Assembly (NCBI RefSeq): GCF_028553885.1
Contig: NZ_CP067169.1
Location: 1,197,501-1,261,500 of the forward strand
DNA: 64,000 nt
Direction: 5' to 3'
Source of the DNA: Paracoccus aestuarii
Lineage (GTDB): Bacteria; Pseudomonadota; Alphaproteobacteria; Rhodobacterales; Rhodobacteraceae
Below are positions 52,177-61,602 of the stretch, in pieces (positions within the stretch are counted from its first letter, which is position 1; every line of letters begins with the position of its first letter). A program made the translations under genes and the position numbers. The notes beneath the pieces were generated by a model. That model was given only the letters and a program-made list of their open reading frames with translations, was not told the DNA's origin and searched no databases.

Positions 52177-52890
52177 ATGAGCGACAAAGCCGACACCGTC
52201 TTCGATCCGAATCCGCCGCGGCGGAATTTCTATGGCCGCCGTCATGGCAAGACCCTGCGGCAGAGCCAGAAGGGCTATCTGTCCGAGGATCTGGGCGAGC
52301 TGCGCCCCCGGGGCATCACGCTACAGGACAATCCCGACCGCCACCCGGTCGATCCGCAGGCGATCTTCGGCAATGCCAATCCGGTCTGGTTGGAGGTCGG
52401 CTTCGGCGGGGGCGAGCACATGGTCCACATGGCCGCCACCTATCCCGGCATCAACATCATCGGCTGCGAGCCCTTCATCAACGGCGTCGCCATGCTGCTG
52501 GGCAAGATCCGTGCCGCCGGGGTCGACAATGTCAGCGTCCATCCCGGCGACGCGCGCGACCTGATGGACGTGCTGCCCGATGCCAGCATCCAGCGCGCCT
52601 TCCTGATGTATCCCGATCCCTGGCCCAAGGCGCGCCATCACCGTCGCCGCTTCGTCACGCCCGAGCATCTGCTGCCTTTGGCGCGGGTGATGCAGCCGGG
52701 CGGCATCTTCCGCGTAGCCAGCGACATTCCCGACTATATCCGCCAGACGCGCGAGCAGGTGCCCCCCGCAGGCTTCGAGACGATCGGTGACACGGCCGAG
52801 GCCTGGGACGACTGGATCAGCACCCGGTACGAGCAGAAGGCCCTGCGTGAAGGCCGCGCGCCCCATTACGTGACCTTCCGCCGGACATGA
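52177..52890 (+). CDS. trmB: tRNA (guanine-N7-)-methyltransferase
   Basis: A 237-residue SAM-dependent enzyme making m7G46 in tRNA variable loops. Motifs: LEVGFGGGEHMVHMA (SAM loop, about 69-83), GCEPFINGVAMLL and MYPDPWPKARHHRRRFV (about 144-160). ATG 52177 gives the conserved MSDKAD start; ATG 52159 upstream in frame is possible. No strong ribosome site is seen for either. It ends at a bidirectional terminator shared with glmS. Confidence 0.93.
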   Translation: MSDKADTVFDPNPPRRNFYGRRHGKTLRQSQKGYLSEDLGELRPRGITLQDNPDRHPVDPQAIFGNANPVWLEVGFGGGEHMVHMAATYPGINIIGCEPFINGVAMLLGKIRAAGVDNVSVHPGDARDLMDVLPDASIQRAFLMYPDPWPKARHHRRRFVTPEHLLPLARVMQPGGIFRVASDIPDYIRQTREQVPPAGFETIGDTAEAWDDWISTRYEQKALREGRAPHYVTFRRT

Positions 52891-52915
52891 AAAAGGCCCG
52901 CAGTGCGGGCCTTTT
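52890..52915. terminator. Bidirectional terminator between trmB and glmS
   Basis: AAAAAGGCCCGC-AGT-GCGGGCCTTTT: a 7-base-pair stem 52895-52901 and 52905-52911 with A and T tracts on both sides, so it can end transcripts from both convergent genes. Confidence 0.85.
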
Positions 52916-52917
52916 CC

Positions 52918-54735
52918 TCATTCTACCGTCACCGATTTCGCCAGGTTCCGGGGCTGGTCCACATCCGTGCCCTTGGCCACCGCGGTGTGATAGGCCAGAT
53001 ACTGCATGGGCACCGCATAGAGGATCGGCTGGAACACCCCGCCACCTTGGGGCAGCGCCAGGCTGGCCGTCACCCCTTCGCCCGCCGCCGCGATCCCCGC
53101 CGTGTCCGAGATCAGCAGCACGCGGCCATGCCGGGCCATCACCTCCTGCATGTTCGAGATGGTCTTGTCGAACAGCGCGTCATGCGGCGCCAGCACCACC
53201 ACCGGCACGTCGCCGTCGATCAGCGCGATGGGGCCGTGCTTCAGCTCGCCCGAGGCATAGCCCTCGGCATGGATGTAGCTGAGCTCCTTGAGCTTCAGCG
53301 CGCCCTCCAGTGCCACGGGATAAAGCGCCCCGCGCCCCAGATAGAGGACGTCGCGGGCCTGGGCCAGCCATTCGGCCTGCACCCGGCATTCATCCGACAG
53401 GGCCAGCGCCTGCGACAGCAGTGCGGGCACCGCGCGCAGGTCGCGCAGATGGGCGGCCAGCGCGGCATCGTCGATCCGGCCCCGGTCATGCGCGGCCTTC
53501 AGCGCCAGCACGGCAAGGACCGCCAACTGACAGGTGAAGGCCTTGGAGGAGGCCACGCTGACCTCGATCCCCGCACGGGTGGGCAGGGCCATGTCCGCAT
53601 CCCGCGCGATTGCCGAGGTTCCCACATTCACCAGCCCCAATGTCCGCGCCACCCGGCCCCGCGCGTAATGCAGCGCGGCCAGCGTGTCCGCCGTCTCGCC
53701 CGACTGGCTGATCGCGACGAACAGGCTGCGATCCGACAGGGGCGGCTCGCGATAGCGGAACTCGGAGGCCACGTCGATGTCGCAGGGCAGGCCCGCCAGC
53801 TGCTCGAACCAGTATTTCGCGACATGGCCCGCCAGATGCGCCGTGCCGCAGCCGACCAAGGTCACCCGGTCCAGCGCGGCGAAATCCAGCCCCTCGGGCA
53901 GCACGATCCGGTCGCCCTTGACGTAATGGGTCAGAACGTCGCCGATCACGGCGGGCTGCTCGGCGATCTCCTTGGCCATGAAATGGCGATAGCCGCCCTT
54001 GTCCACGACCGTCGCGCCCACGTCGATGCGGCTGACGGGGCGGTGCGTCTGCTGGCCCTCGGCGTCCCAGACCTGCATGCCTGTGCGGGTCAGCAGGGCG
54101 TGGTCGCCATCCTCCAGATAGGTGATCTGGTCGGTGAAGGGGGCCAAGGCGACGGCGTCGGATCCCAGGAACATCTCGCCCGTGCCATGGCCGATGGCCA
54201 GCGGGCTGCCCTTGCGGGCGGCGATCAGCATGTCGCCCTCGCCGTCGAACAGGAAGGCCAGCGCGAAGGCGCCCTGCAGCCGGGCCAGTGTCGCACGGGC
54301 GGCCTCCAAGGGCGTCATGCCCTGATCCAGGTGATGCGCGGTCCAGAGCGCCACCGTCTCGGTATCGGTATCCGATTCGGGCGCGACGCCCAGCTCGGCC
54401 AGCTCGGCCCGCAGCTCGCGGAAATTCTCGATGATGCCGTTATGGACGACCGCGACGGGGCCGGACCGGTGGGGATGGGCGTTCACCTGCGTCGCCGCGC
54501 CATGGGTCGCCCAACGCGTATGGCCGATGCCCGCATGGCCGGGCAGGGGGTCATGGACCAGCGCATCCGACAGGTTCACCAGCTTGCCCACCGCGCGCCT
54601 GCGGTCCAGCCGCCCCGAGGCATCCACCGTCGCCACGCCCGCGCTGTCATAGCCTCGATATTCCAGGCGCTTGAGCGCATCGACCAGCTGGGGCGAGACC
54701 TCGTGATTGCCCAGAATTCCAATGATGCCGCACAT
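52918..54735 (-). CDS. glmS: Glutamine--fructose-6-phosphate aminotransferase
   Basis: A 605-residue enzyme converting fructose-6-phosphate and glutamine to glucosamine-6-phosphate for peptidoglycan and LPS. The N-terminal glutaminase has the catalytic Cys at position 2 (MCGIIGILG), and HTRWATHGA and HNGIIENF motifs. Two SIS isomerase domains follow (AISQSGETADTLAAL and IHAEGYASGELKHGPIALID), ending PRNLAKSVTVE. It is co-translated with glmU upstream (TGATG). I see no glmS ribozyme-like leader; the leader is inside glmU. Confidence 0.96.
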   Translation of the reverse strand: MCGIIGILGNHEVSPQLVDALKRLEYRGYDSAGVATVDASGRLDRRRAVGKLVNLSDALVHDPLPGHAGIGHTRWATHGAATQVNAHPHRSGPVAVVHNGIIENFRELRAELAELGVAPESDTDTETVALWTAHHLDQGMTPLEAARATLARLQGAFALAFLFDGEGDMLIAARKGSPLAIGHGTGEMFLGSDAVALAPFTDQITYLEDGDHALLTRTGMQVWDAEGQQTHRPVSRIDVGATVVDKGGYRHFMAKEIAEQPAVIGDVLTHYVKGDRIVLPEGLDFAALDRVTLVGCGTAHLAGHVAKYWFEQLAGLPCDIDVASEFRYREPPLSDRSLFVAISQSGETADTLAALHYARGRVARTLGLVNVGTSAIARDADMALPTRAGIEVSVASSKAFTCQLAVLAVLALKAAHDRGRIDDAALAAHLRDLRAVPALLSQALALSDECRVQAEWLAQARDVLYLGRGALYPVALEGALKLKELSYIHAEGYASGELKHGPIALIDGDVPVVVLAPHDALFDKTISNMQEVMARHGRVLLISDTAGIAAAGEGVTASLALPQGGGVFQPILYAVPMQYLAYHTAVAKGTDVDQPRNLAKSVTVE

Positions 54736-56078
54736 CAGCGGGCCTCCTTCTTGGCGCGCAGCGCCGCCATCAGGCGGGTCGCGAGGCCGGGTTTCGTCGC
54801 CTGACGGGCGCGGCCGATGGCCAAGGCACCGTCGGGCACGTCCTCGGTGATGGTGCTGCCCGATCCGGTCATGGCATCCGCGCCGACCGTGACCGGGGCC
54901 ACCAGCATCGTGTCGCTGCCGATGAAGGCCCGCGGTCCGATCACCGTGCGGTGCTTCGAGACGCCGTCATAATTGCAGGTGATGGTGCCCGCGCCGATAT
55001 TCGTGTGTTCGCCCACCTGCGCATCGCCCAGATAGGTCAGGTGGCCGACCTTGACGCCCTCGTCCAGGACGGCGTTCTTGATCTCGACGAAATTGCCGAC
55101 ATGGACATCCGCGCCCAGTTCCGCGCCGGGGCGCAGCCGGGCGAATGGGCCGACGGTCGCGCCTTCGCTGACATGGCAGCCCTCCAGATGGCAGAAGGGC
55201 AGAATCTCGGCCCCCGATTCGACGGTGACGCCGGGGCCGAAGACCACGTTCGGCCCGATCACCGCATCGCGGCCGATTACCGTGTCCAGCGCCAGAAAGA
55301 CGCTGCCGGGATCGGTCAGGGTCACGCCCTGGGCCATCAGGGCAGCGCGGGCGCGGGCCTGGAAGGCGGCCTCGGCGCCGGCCAGCTCGGCGCGGGTGTT
55401 GATGCCCAGGGTCTCGGCCTCGGCGCAGATCACCACGTCGCAGCGGCGGCCTTCGGCGCGGGCCAGGGCGGGCAGGTCGGTCAGATAGTATTCGCCCGCC
55501 GCATTGTCGTTGGACAGCCGCCCGATCAGCGCGCGCAGCAGGTCGGCATCGATCGCCATGACCCCGGAATTGCACAGGGCGATGTCGCGGGTCGCGGCAT
55601 CGGCATCCTTCCATTCGACGATCCGGTCCAGCCCGCGGTCGTTCACGATCAGCCGGCCATAGCGGCCCGGATCCTCGGCCTCGAAGCCCAGCACCACCAG
55701 GTCCGAGGGATGCGCGGCCAGTTCGGCCAGCGTGTCCTCGGCGATGAAGGGGGTGTCGCCGTAAAGCACGATGACGCGGCCGCCGAAGCCCTCCAGCACG
55801 GGCATGGCTTGGCGCACCGCATGGCCGGTGCCCAGCTGTTCGGCCTGCAGGACGGTGGCGGCCTCGGGGTCCAGCCGGGCCACGGCGCGGGTCACCGCAT
55901 CGGATCCGTGGCCGGTCACCACCACGATCTGTTCGGGCTCCAGGCTGCGGGCCGCGCGCAAGGCATGGCCCACCAGCGGCGCGCCGCCAAGCCGGTGCAG
56001 CACCTTGGGCAGGTCGGACTGCATCCGGCTGCCCTGTCCCGCCGCCAGAATCACCACCGCCGTCGCGTTTTCCGCCAT
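54735..56078 (-). CDS. glmU: Bifunctional GlcNAc-1-P uridyltransferase / GlcN-1-P acetyltransferase
   Basis: A 447-residue enzyme making UDP-GlcNAc in two steps. The N-terminal pyrophosphorylase has LAAGQGSRMQSDLPKVLH (about 12-29; Ser in place of the more usual Thr in the GTRM loop). The C-terminal half is a left-handed beta-helix of hexapeptide repeats with GANVGPFARLRPG-like and NIGAGTITCNYDGVSKHRT segments, the acetyltransferase site. Family length is about 450-456. Divergent from the phosphatase gene. Confidence 0.95.
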   Translation of the reverse strand: MAENATAVVILAAGQGSRMQSDLPKVLHRLGGAPLVGHALRAARSLEPEQIVVVTGHGSDAVTRAVARLDPEAATVLQAEQLGTGHAVRQAMPVLEGFGGRVIVLYGDTPFIAEDTLAELAAHPSDLVVLGFEAEDPGRYGRLIVNDRGLDRIVEWKDADAATRDIALCNSGVMAIDADLLRALIGRLSNDNAAGEYYLTDLPALARAEGRRCDVVICAEAETLGINTRAELAGAEAAFQARARAALMAQGVTLTDPGSVFLALDTVIGRDAVIGPNVVFGPGVTVESGAEILPFCHLEGCHVSEGATVGPFARLRPGAELGADVHVGNFVEIKNAVLDEGVKVGHLTYLGDAQVGEHTNIGAGTITCNYDGVSKHRTVIGPRAFIGSDTMLVAPVTVGADAMTGSGSTITEDVPDGALAIGRARQATKPGLATRLMAALRAKKEAR

Positions 56079-56191
56079 GCCGCCCTCGTCGCCTGTTTGC
56101 TTTTGTTCAGCGGCGTTCTAATCGGGGAAGGCCGCGGGGGAAAGACCCGCGCCGGTCACCTTTGGTGTCGGATCGTTTCGGAGGGGGCATG

Positions 56192-56866
56192 ATGGCGGGC
56201 ACGGTGGTTTTCGATCTGGACGGCACGCTGGCGGATACGTCGGGCGACCTGCTGGCGGCGGCGAATGCCTGCTTTCGCGCGCGGGGTCTGGGCGATCTGC
56301 TGCATCCGCAGGATGACGCGCTGATCGCCTTTCACGGCGGGCGGGCGATGCTGCGGGCGGGATATGGGCGGATGCCGGGCGACCACCTGCTGCCGCCGGG
56401 CGCCGAGGACGAGGATTTCGCCCGCCTGCTGGACCATTATGGCGCCGCGATCGCAGTGCATACGCGGCTTTATCCCGGGGTAGAGGATGCGCTGGACCGG
56501 CTGGCGGCGGATGGCCATATCCTGACCGTCTGCACGAACAAGCCCGAGGCCTTGGCCGAGGCGCTGCTGCGCGAGCTGGGCATCCGCGACCGCTTCGGCG
56601 CGATGATCGGCGCGGATACGCTGCCGGTGCGCAAGCCCGATCCGCGGCCCTATCAGGCGGCGGTCGAACAGGCGGGGGGCACGGTCACGCGGTCCTTTCT
56701 GGTGGGCGATACCGAAACCGACCGCAAGACCGCCGCGGCCGCGGGCGTGCCGGTCGCCCTCGTCAGCTTCGGCCCCGAGGGCGAGGCGATATCCCGCCTG
56801 GCCCCCGAGGCGCTGCTGGCCCATTTCGACGACCTGCCCGCGCTGGCGCGGGACTGGCTGGACTAG
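56192..56866 (+). CDS. HAD-family phosphatase, phosphoglycolate phosphatase type
   Basis: A 224-residue HAD hydrolase. Motif I is [16 protein letters not shown] (nucleophile D9 and D11), motif [10 protein letters not shown], motif III Lys in RKPDPRPY and motif [21 protein letters not shown]. Phosphoglycolate phosphatase (gph) is the likeliest assignment. Start 56192 is seven bases past GGAGG (56180-56184); ATG 56189 would add one Met. It converges with bfr, the stops overlapping by four bases. Removal of 2-phosphoglycolate fits DNA-repair and Calvin-cycle side product scavenging; substrate is not proven. Confidence 0.82.
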   Translation: MAGTVVFDLDGTLADTSGDLLAAANACFRARGLGDLLHPQDDALIAFHGGRAMLRAGYGRMPGDHLLPPGAEDEDFARLLDHYGAAIAVHTRLYPGVEDALDRLAADGHILTVCTNKPEALAEALLRELGIRDRFGAMIGADTLPVRKPDPRPYQAAVEQAGGTVTRSFLVGDTETDRKTAAAAGVPVALVSFGPEGEAISRLAPEALLAHFDDLPALARDWLD

Positions 56867-57363
56867 AGCGCGTCCTTCTTTTCCGCCTTGTCCGAGGAAT
56901 CCGCGTTCAGCATGCCGTAATTCTGTTCGCCGATCTTCTCGAACAGGTCCAGCTGGGTCTCCAGGAAGTCGATATGGCCTTCCTCGTCCTGGATCAGATG
57001 CTCGAACAGGTTCTTGCTGACGTAATCGCCGACCGCCTCGCAATGGTCGCGCGCCTCGATATAGAGCGTGCGGGCATCATGTTCGGCGGCCAGGTCGCTT
57101 TCCAGCGTCTCCTTCAGGGTCTGGCCGATGCGCAGCGGGTCCAGCTTCTGCAGGTTCGGATGGCCCTCCAGAAAGATGATCCGTTCGATCAGGCGGTCGG
57201 CATGGTGCATCTCCTCGATGGATTCCTCGCGCGACTTGGCGGCGATGCGGCCAAAGCCCCAATCCTCCTGCAGGCGGTAATGCACCCAGTACTGGCTGAC
57301 CGCGGTCAGTTCAGACCGCAGCGCGGCGTTGAGATAGTCGATGACCTTGGCGTCGCCCTTCAT
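56863..57363 (-). CDS. bfr: Bacterioferritin
   Basis: A 166-residue heme-containing iron-storage protein that forms a 24-mer. The dinuclear ferroxidase ligands are all present at family positions: E18, E51, H54, E94, E127 and H130. M52 is the heme-iron ligand. The last 15 residues are a charged tail beyond the usual end. The bfd gene overlaps its start by 53 bases on the same strand and frame-shifted, so the two are coupled in expression. Stores iron in the cytosol and protects DNA from Fenton damage. Confidence 0.96.
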   Translation of the reverse strand: MKGDAKVIDYLNAALRSELTAVSQYWVHYRLQEDWGFGRIAAKSREESIEEMHHADRLIERIIFLEGHPNLQKLDPLRIGQTLKETLESDLAAEHDARTLYIEARDHCEAVGDYVSKNLFEHLIQDEEGHIDFLETQLDLFEKIGEQNYGMLNADSSDKAEKKDAL

Positions 57364-57604
57364 GGGGAATGTCCTCTCTGCTGTCTGTGCGGTGCCGCAG
57401 GATCGGCGGCGCGACGCCCAGCTTATCGCAGGCGCGCATCGTGTCCAGAAACAGCGGCATGCAGCCGCCGCAATCGGCACGTTTCCCCAGGGCGTGATAG
57501 ATCTTGCCCGGCGTGATGATCGTCTGCGGATCGGCCGTCCGCATCCAGTCGATGGCGGCGCGGATGTCGTGATCCGAGATCTGGGTGCAGTGGCAGACGA
57601 TCAT
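57311..57604 (-). CDS. bfd: Bacterioferritin-associated ferredoxin
   Basis: A 97-residue protein whose first 65 residues are a Bfd-type 2Fe-2S domain: [19 protein letters not shown] with the C-x-C pair (C4, C6) and [12 protein letters not shown] with C-x2-C (C45 and C48). It would deliver electrons to bacterioferritin to release stored iron. The C-terminal 30 residues are encoded by DNA overlapping the bfr start and look poorly ordered, longer than typical Bfd (about 64-73). The bfd-bfr order and overlap are typical of an iron-release unit. Divergent from queA. Confidence 0.88.
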   Translation of the reverse strand: MIVCHCTQISDHDIRAAIDWMRTADPQTIITPGKIYHALGKRADCGGCMPLFLDTMRACDKLGVAPPILRHRTDSREDIPHEGRRQGHRLSQRRAAV

Positions 57605-57722
57605 GGCGGGGCTCCTGTGATGCGGAAACTGACCGAAACAGTCGGGCTTGTAAAGACCGATCAAAAGGATCAGGCATCACGCCCGCTTGACGCAGCCGCG
57701 CGCCGGTCGCAAAAGCCGGGCC

Positions 57723-58769
57723 ATGAAGCTGTCCGATTTCGATTTCGACCTGCCCGAGGGGTTGATCGCGACCCGTCCCGCCCGCCCCCGCAGCGCGGCG
57801 CGCCTTCTGCTGGCCCAAGGCGGGGGGATCGAGGATCGGATCGTGGCCGACCTGCCCGAGATCCTGCGGCCCGGCGATCTGCTGGTCCTGAACGACACGC
57901 GGGTGATCCCCGCGCGCCTGACCGGCACGCGCACCCGCGCGACGCCGCAGGGCGATGCCACCGCCCGGATCGAGGTCACGCTGCTGGAACCCGCCGCCGA
58001 GGGTTGGCAGGCGCTGGCCAAGCCCCTGCGCAAGCTGCGCGCGGGCGAGGTGATCCGCTTTGGCCAGGATCTGTCGGCCGAGGTGGCCGAGATCACCGAG
58101 GGCGGGCTGCGCCTGGTCTTCGACGCCCAAGGCGAGGCCTTCGACGCGGCGCTGAACCGGGTCGGCGCCATGCCGCTGCCGCCCTATATCGCGGCGCTGC
58201 GCGCGCCCGACGATCAGGACCGCGACGATTACCAGACGGTCTGGGCCGCGCGGCAGGGCGCGGTCGCGGCCCCCACGGCCAGCCTGCATTTCGACGCCCC
58301 CCTGCTGGAGGCCTTGGCCGCGCGGGGCTTGGAATTTGCCCATGTCACGCTGCATGTGGGGGCGGGGACCTTCCTGCCGGTCAAGGTCGATGACGTCACC
58401 ACCCACCGGATGCATTCCGAATGGGGCGAGGTGTCCCAGGATGCCGCCGATGCCATCAACCGCGCCCGGGCCGAGGGCCGGCGCGTCATTCCCGTGGGCA
58501 CCACCGCCCTGCGCCTGATCGAATCGGCGGCCACCGGGCCGGGGCGGATCGCGGCCTTTCGTGGCACGACCGACATCTTCATCTATCCCGGCCATCACTT
58601 CCGGGTGACCGACGGTCTGATGACCAATTTCCACCTGCCGAAATCGACGCTGATGATGCTGGTCTCGGCGCTGATGGGCCGCGAAAAGATCCGGGAAATC
58701 TATGGACATGCGGTCCGGGAACGCTATCGTTTCTTCAGTTACGGCGATGCGTCGCTTCTAATCCCCTGA
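57723..58769 (+). CDS. queA: S-adenosylmethionine:tRNA ribosyltransferase-isomerase
   Basis: A 348-residue QueA that transfers the ribosyl part of SAM to preQ1-modified tRNA to form epoxyqueuosine. Marker segments: [25 protein letters not shown] (about 5-29), [32 protein letters not shown] and [26 protein letters not shown] (about 220-245), plus [21 protein letters not shown] 57723 gives the conserved N-terminus [10 protein letters not shown]. No preQ1 riboswitch is apparent upstream. Confidence 0.95.
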   Translation: MKLSDFDFDLPEGLIATRPARPRSAARLLLAQGGGIEDRIVADLPEILRPGDLLVLNDTRVIPARLTGTRTRATPQGDATARIEVTLLEPAAEGWQALAKPLRKLRAGEVIRFGQDLSAEVAEITEGGLRLVFDAQGEAFDAALNRVGAMPLPPYIAALRAPDDQDRDDYQTVWAARQGAVAAPTASLHFDAPLLEALAARGLEFAHVTLHVGAGTFLPVKVDDVTTHRMHSEWGEVSQDAADAINRARAEGRRVIPVGTTALRLIESAATGPGRIAAFRGTTDIFIYPGHHFRVTDGLMTNFHLPKSTLMMLVSALMGREKIREIYGHAVRERYRFFSYGDASLLIP

Positions 58770-58846
58770 GGTCGGTTTGAGACTGGCGCGGGGGTCGTCG
58801 GGGCGCTAGGGCGTGGTCCCTCCGCCACCCGAACCCGAGAACCGCG

Positions 58847-60097
58847 ATGATTTCCGTGCTGCGCATGACATGGCCCCTGCTGCTGGGCATCCTGCTGCTG
58901 ATGGTCGGCAACGGCATGCAGGGCACGCTGCTGGGCATCCGCGGCGGGATCGAGGGCATCCCGACCTTCCAGATGTCGGTGGTCATGACCGGCTATTTCG
59001 GGGGCTTTCTGCTGGGCAGCCTGACCGTGCCCACGCTGATCAAGAATGTGGGCCATGTGCGGGTCTTCGCGGCCTTGGGATCGCTGATCTCGGCCACGCT
59101 GATCCTGTTCCCGGTCGAGGCGAACTGGCCCTTCTGGACCTTCCTGCGCTTCATGATCGGATACTGTTTCTGCGGGGTCTACATCACCGCGGAAAGCTGG
59201 CTGAACGCGGGGTCCAGCAACGAAAATCGCGGCCAGGCGCTGTCGGCCTACATGATCGTCCAGATGCTGGGCATCGTCATCGCGCAGGCGCTGCTGAACG
59301 TGGCCGATCCGGCGGGGTTCCTGTTGTTCGTGATCCCCTCGGTGCTGGTCTCGCTGGCCTTCACGCCGATCCTGCTGTCGGCGCAGCCCGCGCCCCAGTT
59401 CCAGACGATCAAGCGCATGTCCTTCCGCAGGCTCTACGAGGCCTCGCCCCTGGGCTGCGTGGGGATCTTCCTGATGGGGGGGGTCTTTGCGGTCCTGTCG
59501 GGCATGTCATCGGTCTGGGGGGCGCAGATCGGGCTGACGGTGGCGCAGATCAGCCTGTTCGTGGCGGCGATCTATGCGGGCGGGCTGGTGCTGCAATATC
59601 CGATCGGCTGGATTTCCGACCGTTATGATCGGCGCAAGCTGGTGCTGGGCCTGTCGGCCATCGGGGGGCTGTGCGGGCTGGTGGTGATCGCGGCGCAGCC
59701 CGGCACCCTGGGGCTGGTCATCGCGGGGGCGATCATGGGCGGCGTGGCCAACCCGGTCTATGCGCTGCTGCTGGCCTATACCAACGACTATCTGGATCAG
59801 AGCGACATGGCATCCGCATCCGCGGGGCTGCTGTTCATCTATGGCCTGGGCAGCATGGCGGGGCCCTTGGCGACCGGCTGGCTGATGGGGGTCGTGGGGC
59901 CAGATGGCTACTGGATCTATATGGGGGTGCTGATGGCGCTGCTGACCGTCTATGCGGGCTGGCGCACCACGCAGCGCCGCGGCCTGACCCCGGACGAACA
60001 GGGCAGCTTTGCCGTCATCACCCCAAGCGCCACCCCTATCGCGGTCGAGGTCGTGCTGGATGAGGCGCAGTCAGACACCAGCCAGCCCGCCGCCTGA
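58847..60097 (+). CDS. MFS transporter (YcaD-like)
   Basis: A 416-residue inner-membrane transporter with about 12 hydrophobic helices. TGYFGGFLLGSLTVPTLIKNVGHVR in the first half and the characteristic YITAESWLNAGSSNENRGQALSAYMIVQ (about 114-141) place it near the YcaD group. A second loop motif RYDRRKLVLGLSAIGG sits between helices 8 and 9. The C-terminus is a soluble tail. Substrate is unknown. It is separated from lpdA by 66 bases. Confidence 0.85.
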   Translation: MISVLRMTWPLLLGILLLMVGNGMQGTLLGIRGGIEGIPTFQMSVVMTGYFGGFLLGSLTVPTLIKNVGHVRVFAALGSLISATLILFPVEANWPFWTFLRFMIGYCFCGVYITAESWLNAGSSNENRGQALSAYMIVQMLGIVIAQALLNVADPAGFLLFVIPSVLVSLAFTPILLSAQPAPQFQTIKRMSFRRLYEASPLGCVGIFLMGGVFAVLSGMSSVWGAQIGLTVAQISLFVAAIYAGGLVLQYPIGWISDRYDRRKLVLGLSAIGGLCGLVVIAAQPGTLGLVIAGAIMGGVANPVYALLLAYTNDYLDQSDMASASAGLLFIYGLGSMAGPLATGWLMGVVGPDGYWIYMGVLMALLTVYAGWRTTQRRGLTPDEQGSFAVITPSATPIAVEVVLDEAQSDTSQPAA

Positions 60098-60131
60098 GGC
60101 GCGGGTTGCCGGTCACCGGCGAATGGTTTAA

Positions 60132-60154
60132 CGCTGAACTATCATTCTTCAGCG
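60132..60154 (+). other. Small hairpin upstream of lpdA
   Basis: CGCTGAA (60132-60138) and TTCAGCG (60148-60154) are exact complements across nine bases, ending just before the GGGGGA ribosome site of lpdA. It could be an operator or leader hairpin. Confidence 0.4.
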
Positions 60155-60163
60155 GGGGACCCG

Positions 60164-61555
60164 ATGGCCCAGAATTTCGACTTGGTGGTGATCGGCGCGG
60201 GGCCGGGCGGCTATGTGGCCGCGATCCGGGGCGCGCAGCTGGGCCTGAAGGTGGCCTGCATCGAACGCGAGCATCTGGGCGGCATCTGCCTGAACTGGGG
60301 CTGCATCCCGACCAAGGCAATGCTGCGTTCGGCCGAGGTCTATCACCTGATGCACCGCGCCAAGGATTTCGGGCTGAAGGCCGATGGCATCGGCTATGAC
60401 CTGGATGCGGTGGTCAAACGCTCGCGCGGGGTGGCCAAGCAGCTGTCGGGCGGCATCGGGCATCTGTTCAAGAAGAACAAGGTGACGGTGATCATGGGCG
60501 AGGCCAAGCTGGCCGGAAAGGGCAAGGTTACCGTCAAGACCGACAAGGGGACCGAGGAGGTCACCGCGAAATCCATCGTCCTGGCCACCGGCGCGCGGGC
60601 GCGCGAGCTGCCGGGGCTGGAGCCGGACGGCAAGCTGGTCTGGAACTACAAGCACGCGCTGGTGCCGCCGCATATGCCCAAGCGGCTGCTGGTCATCGGA
60701 TCGGGCGCCATCGGCATAGAGTTCGCCAGCTTTTTCAACACGCTCGGCGCCAAGACCACGGTCGTCGAGGTCATGGACCGCGTGTTGCCGGTCGAGGATG
60801 CCGAGATCAGCGCCTTCGCCAAGAAGCAGTTCGTCAAGCAGGGCATGACGATCATGGAAAAGGCCGCGGTCAAGAAGCTGGACCGCAAGGGCGACACCGT
60901 GACCGCCCATATCGAGGTGGGCGGCAAGGTCGAGACGCAGGAGTTCGACACGGTGATCTCGGCCGTGGGCATCGTCGGCAATACCGAGGGGCTGGGCCTG
61001 GAGGAGGCGGGCATCAAGATCGACCGCAGCCATGTCGTCACTGACGAATACTGCCGCACCGGGGTGGATGGCGTCTATGCCATCGGCGATCTGGCGGGCG
61101 CGCCTTGGCTGGCGCACAAGGCCAGCCACGAGGGCGTGATGGTGGCCGAGCTGATCGCGGGCAAGCACCCCCATCCGATCAAGCCGGGCAGCATCGCGGG
61201 CTGCACCTATTGCCACCCGCAGGTGGCATCCGTGGGCCTGACCGAGGCAAAGGCCAAGGAACAGGGGCTGGAGATCAAGGTCGGCCGCTTCCCCTTCGTC
61301 GGCAACGGCAAGGCGATCGCATTGGGCGAGCCCGAGGGCATGGTCAAGACCATCTTCGACGCCAAGACCGGCGAATTGCTGGGCGCCCACATGGTCGGCG
61401 CCGAGGTGACCGAGCTGATCCAGGGCTATGTCATCGGCCGCCAGCTGGAGACGACCGAAGCGGACCTGATGGAGACGGTCTTCCCGCATCCGACCCTGTC
61501 CGAGATGATGCATGAGGCGGTGCTGGACGCCTACGGTCGCGCGATCCATTTCTGA
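60164..61555 (+). CDS. lpdA: Dihydrolipoyl dehydrogenase (E3)
   Basis: A 463-residue flavoprotein that reoxidises dihydrolipoamide in 2-oxoacid dehydrogenase complexes or the glycine cleavage system. FAD loop VIGAGPGGYVAAIRGA (about 9-24), redox disulfide GGICLNWGCIPTK with C42 and C47, NAD loop VIGSGAIGIEFASFF (about 178-192), and the C-terminal His442-Glu447 pair in HPTLSE. No E1 or E2 genes are adjacent, so the host complex is elsewhere. GGGGGA precedes the start. Confidence 0.96.
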   Translation: MAQNFDLVVIGAGPGGYVAAIRGAQLGLKVACIEREHLGGICLNWGCIPTKAMLRSAEVYHLMHRAKDFGLKADGIGYDLDAVVKRSRGVAKQLSGGIGHLFKKNKVTVIMGEAKLAGKGKVTVKTDKGTEEVTAKSIVLATGARARELPGLEPDGKLVWNYKHALVPPHMPKRLLVIGSGAIGIEFASFFNTLGAKTTVVEVMDRVLPVEDAEISAFAKKQFVKQGMTIMEKAAVKKLDRKGDTVTAHIEVGGKVETQEFDTVISAVGIVGNTEGLGLEEAGIKIDRSHVVTDEYCRTGVDGVYAIGDLAGAPWLAHKASHEGVMVAELIAGKHPHPIKPGSIAGCTYCHPQVASVGLTEAKAKEQGLEIKVGRFPFVGNGKAIALGEPEGMVKTIFDAKTGELLGAHMVGAEVTELIQGYVIGRQLETTEADLMETVFPHPTLSEMMHEAVLDAYGRAIHF

Positions 61556-61575
61556 TCGCCGCCGGATGGACGCGG

Positions 61576-61602
61576 AAAGGGGGCCCCGGCGGCCCCCTTT
61601 TT
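61576..61602. terminator. Terminator between lpdA and the acylase gene
   Basis: AAA-GGGGGCC-CCGGC-GGCCCCC-TTTTT: a 7-base-pair stem (61579-61585 and 61591-61597) with A and T tracts, immediately after lpdA. The last T is also the first base of the convergent gene's stop triplet. Confidence 0.85.

Noticed and set aside
52736..54740. glmS ribozyme or riboswitch
   Set aside because: glmS is translated from a start overlapping glmU, so there is no leader to hold a ribozyme, and the structure is a Gram-positive feature.
57605..57722. preQ1 riboswitch before queA
   Set aside because: The gap has no C-rich loop and A-rich tail pattern of a preQ1 aptamer, and it is shared with the divergent bfd promoter.
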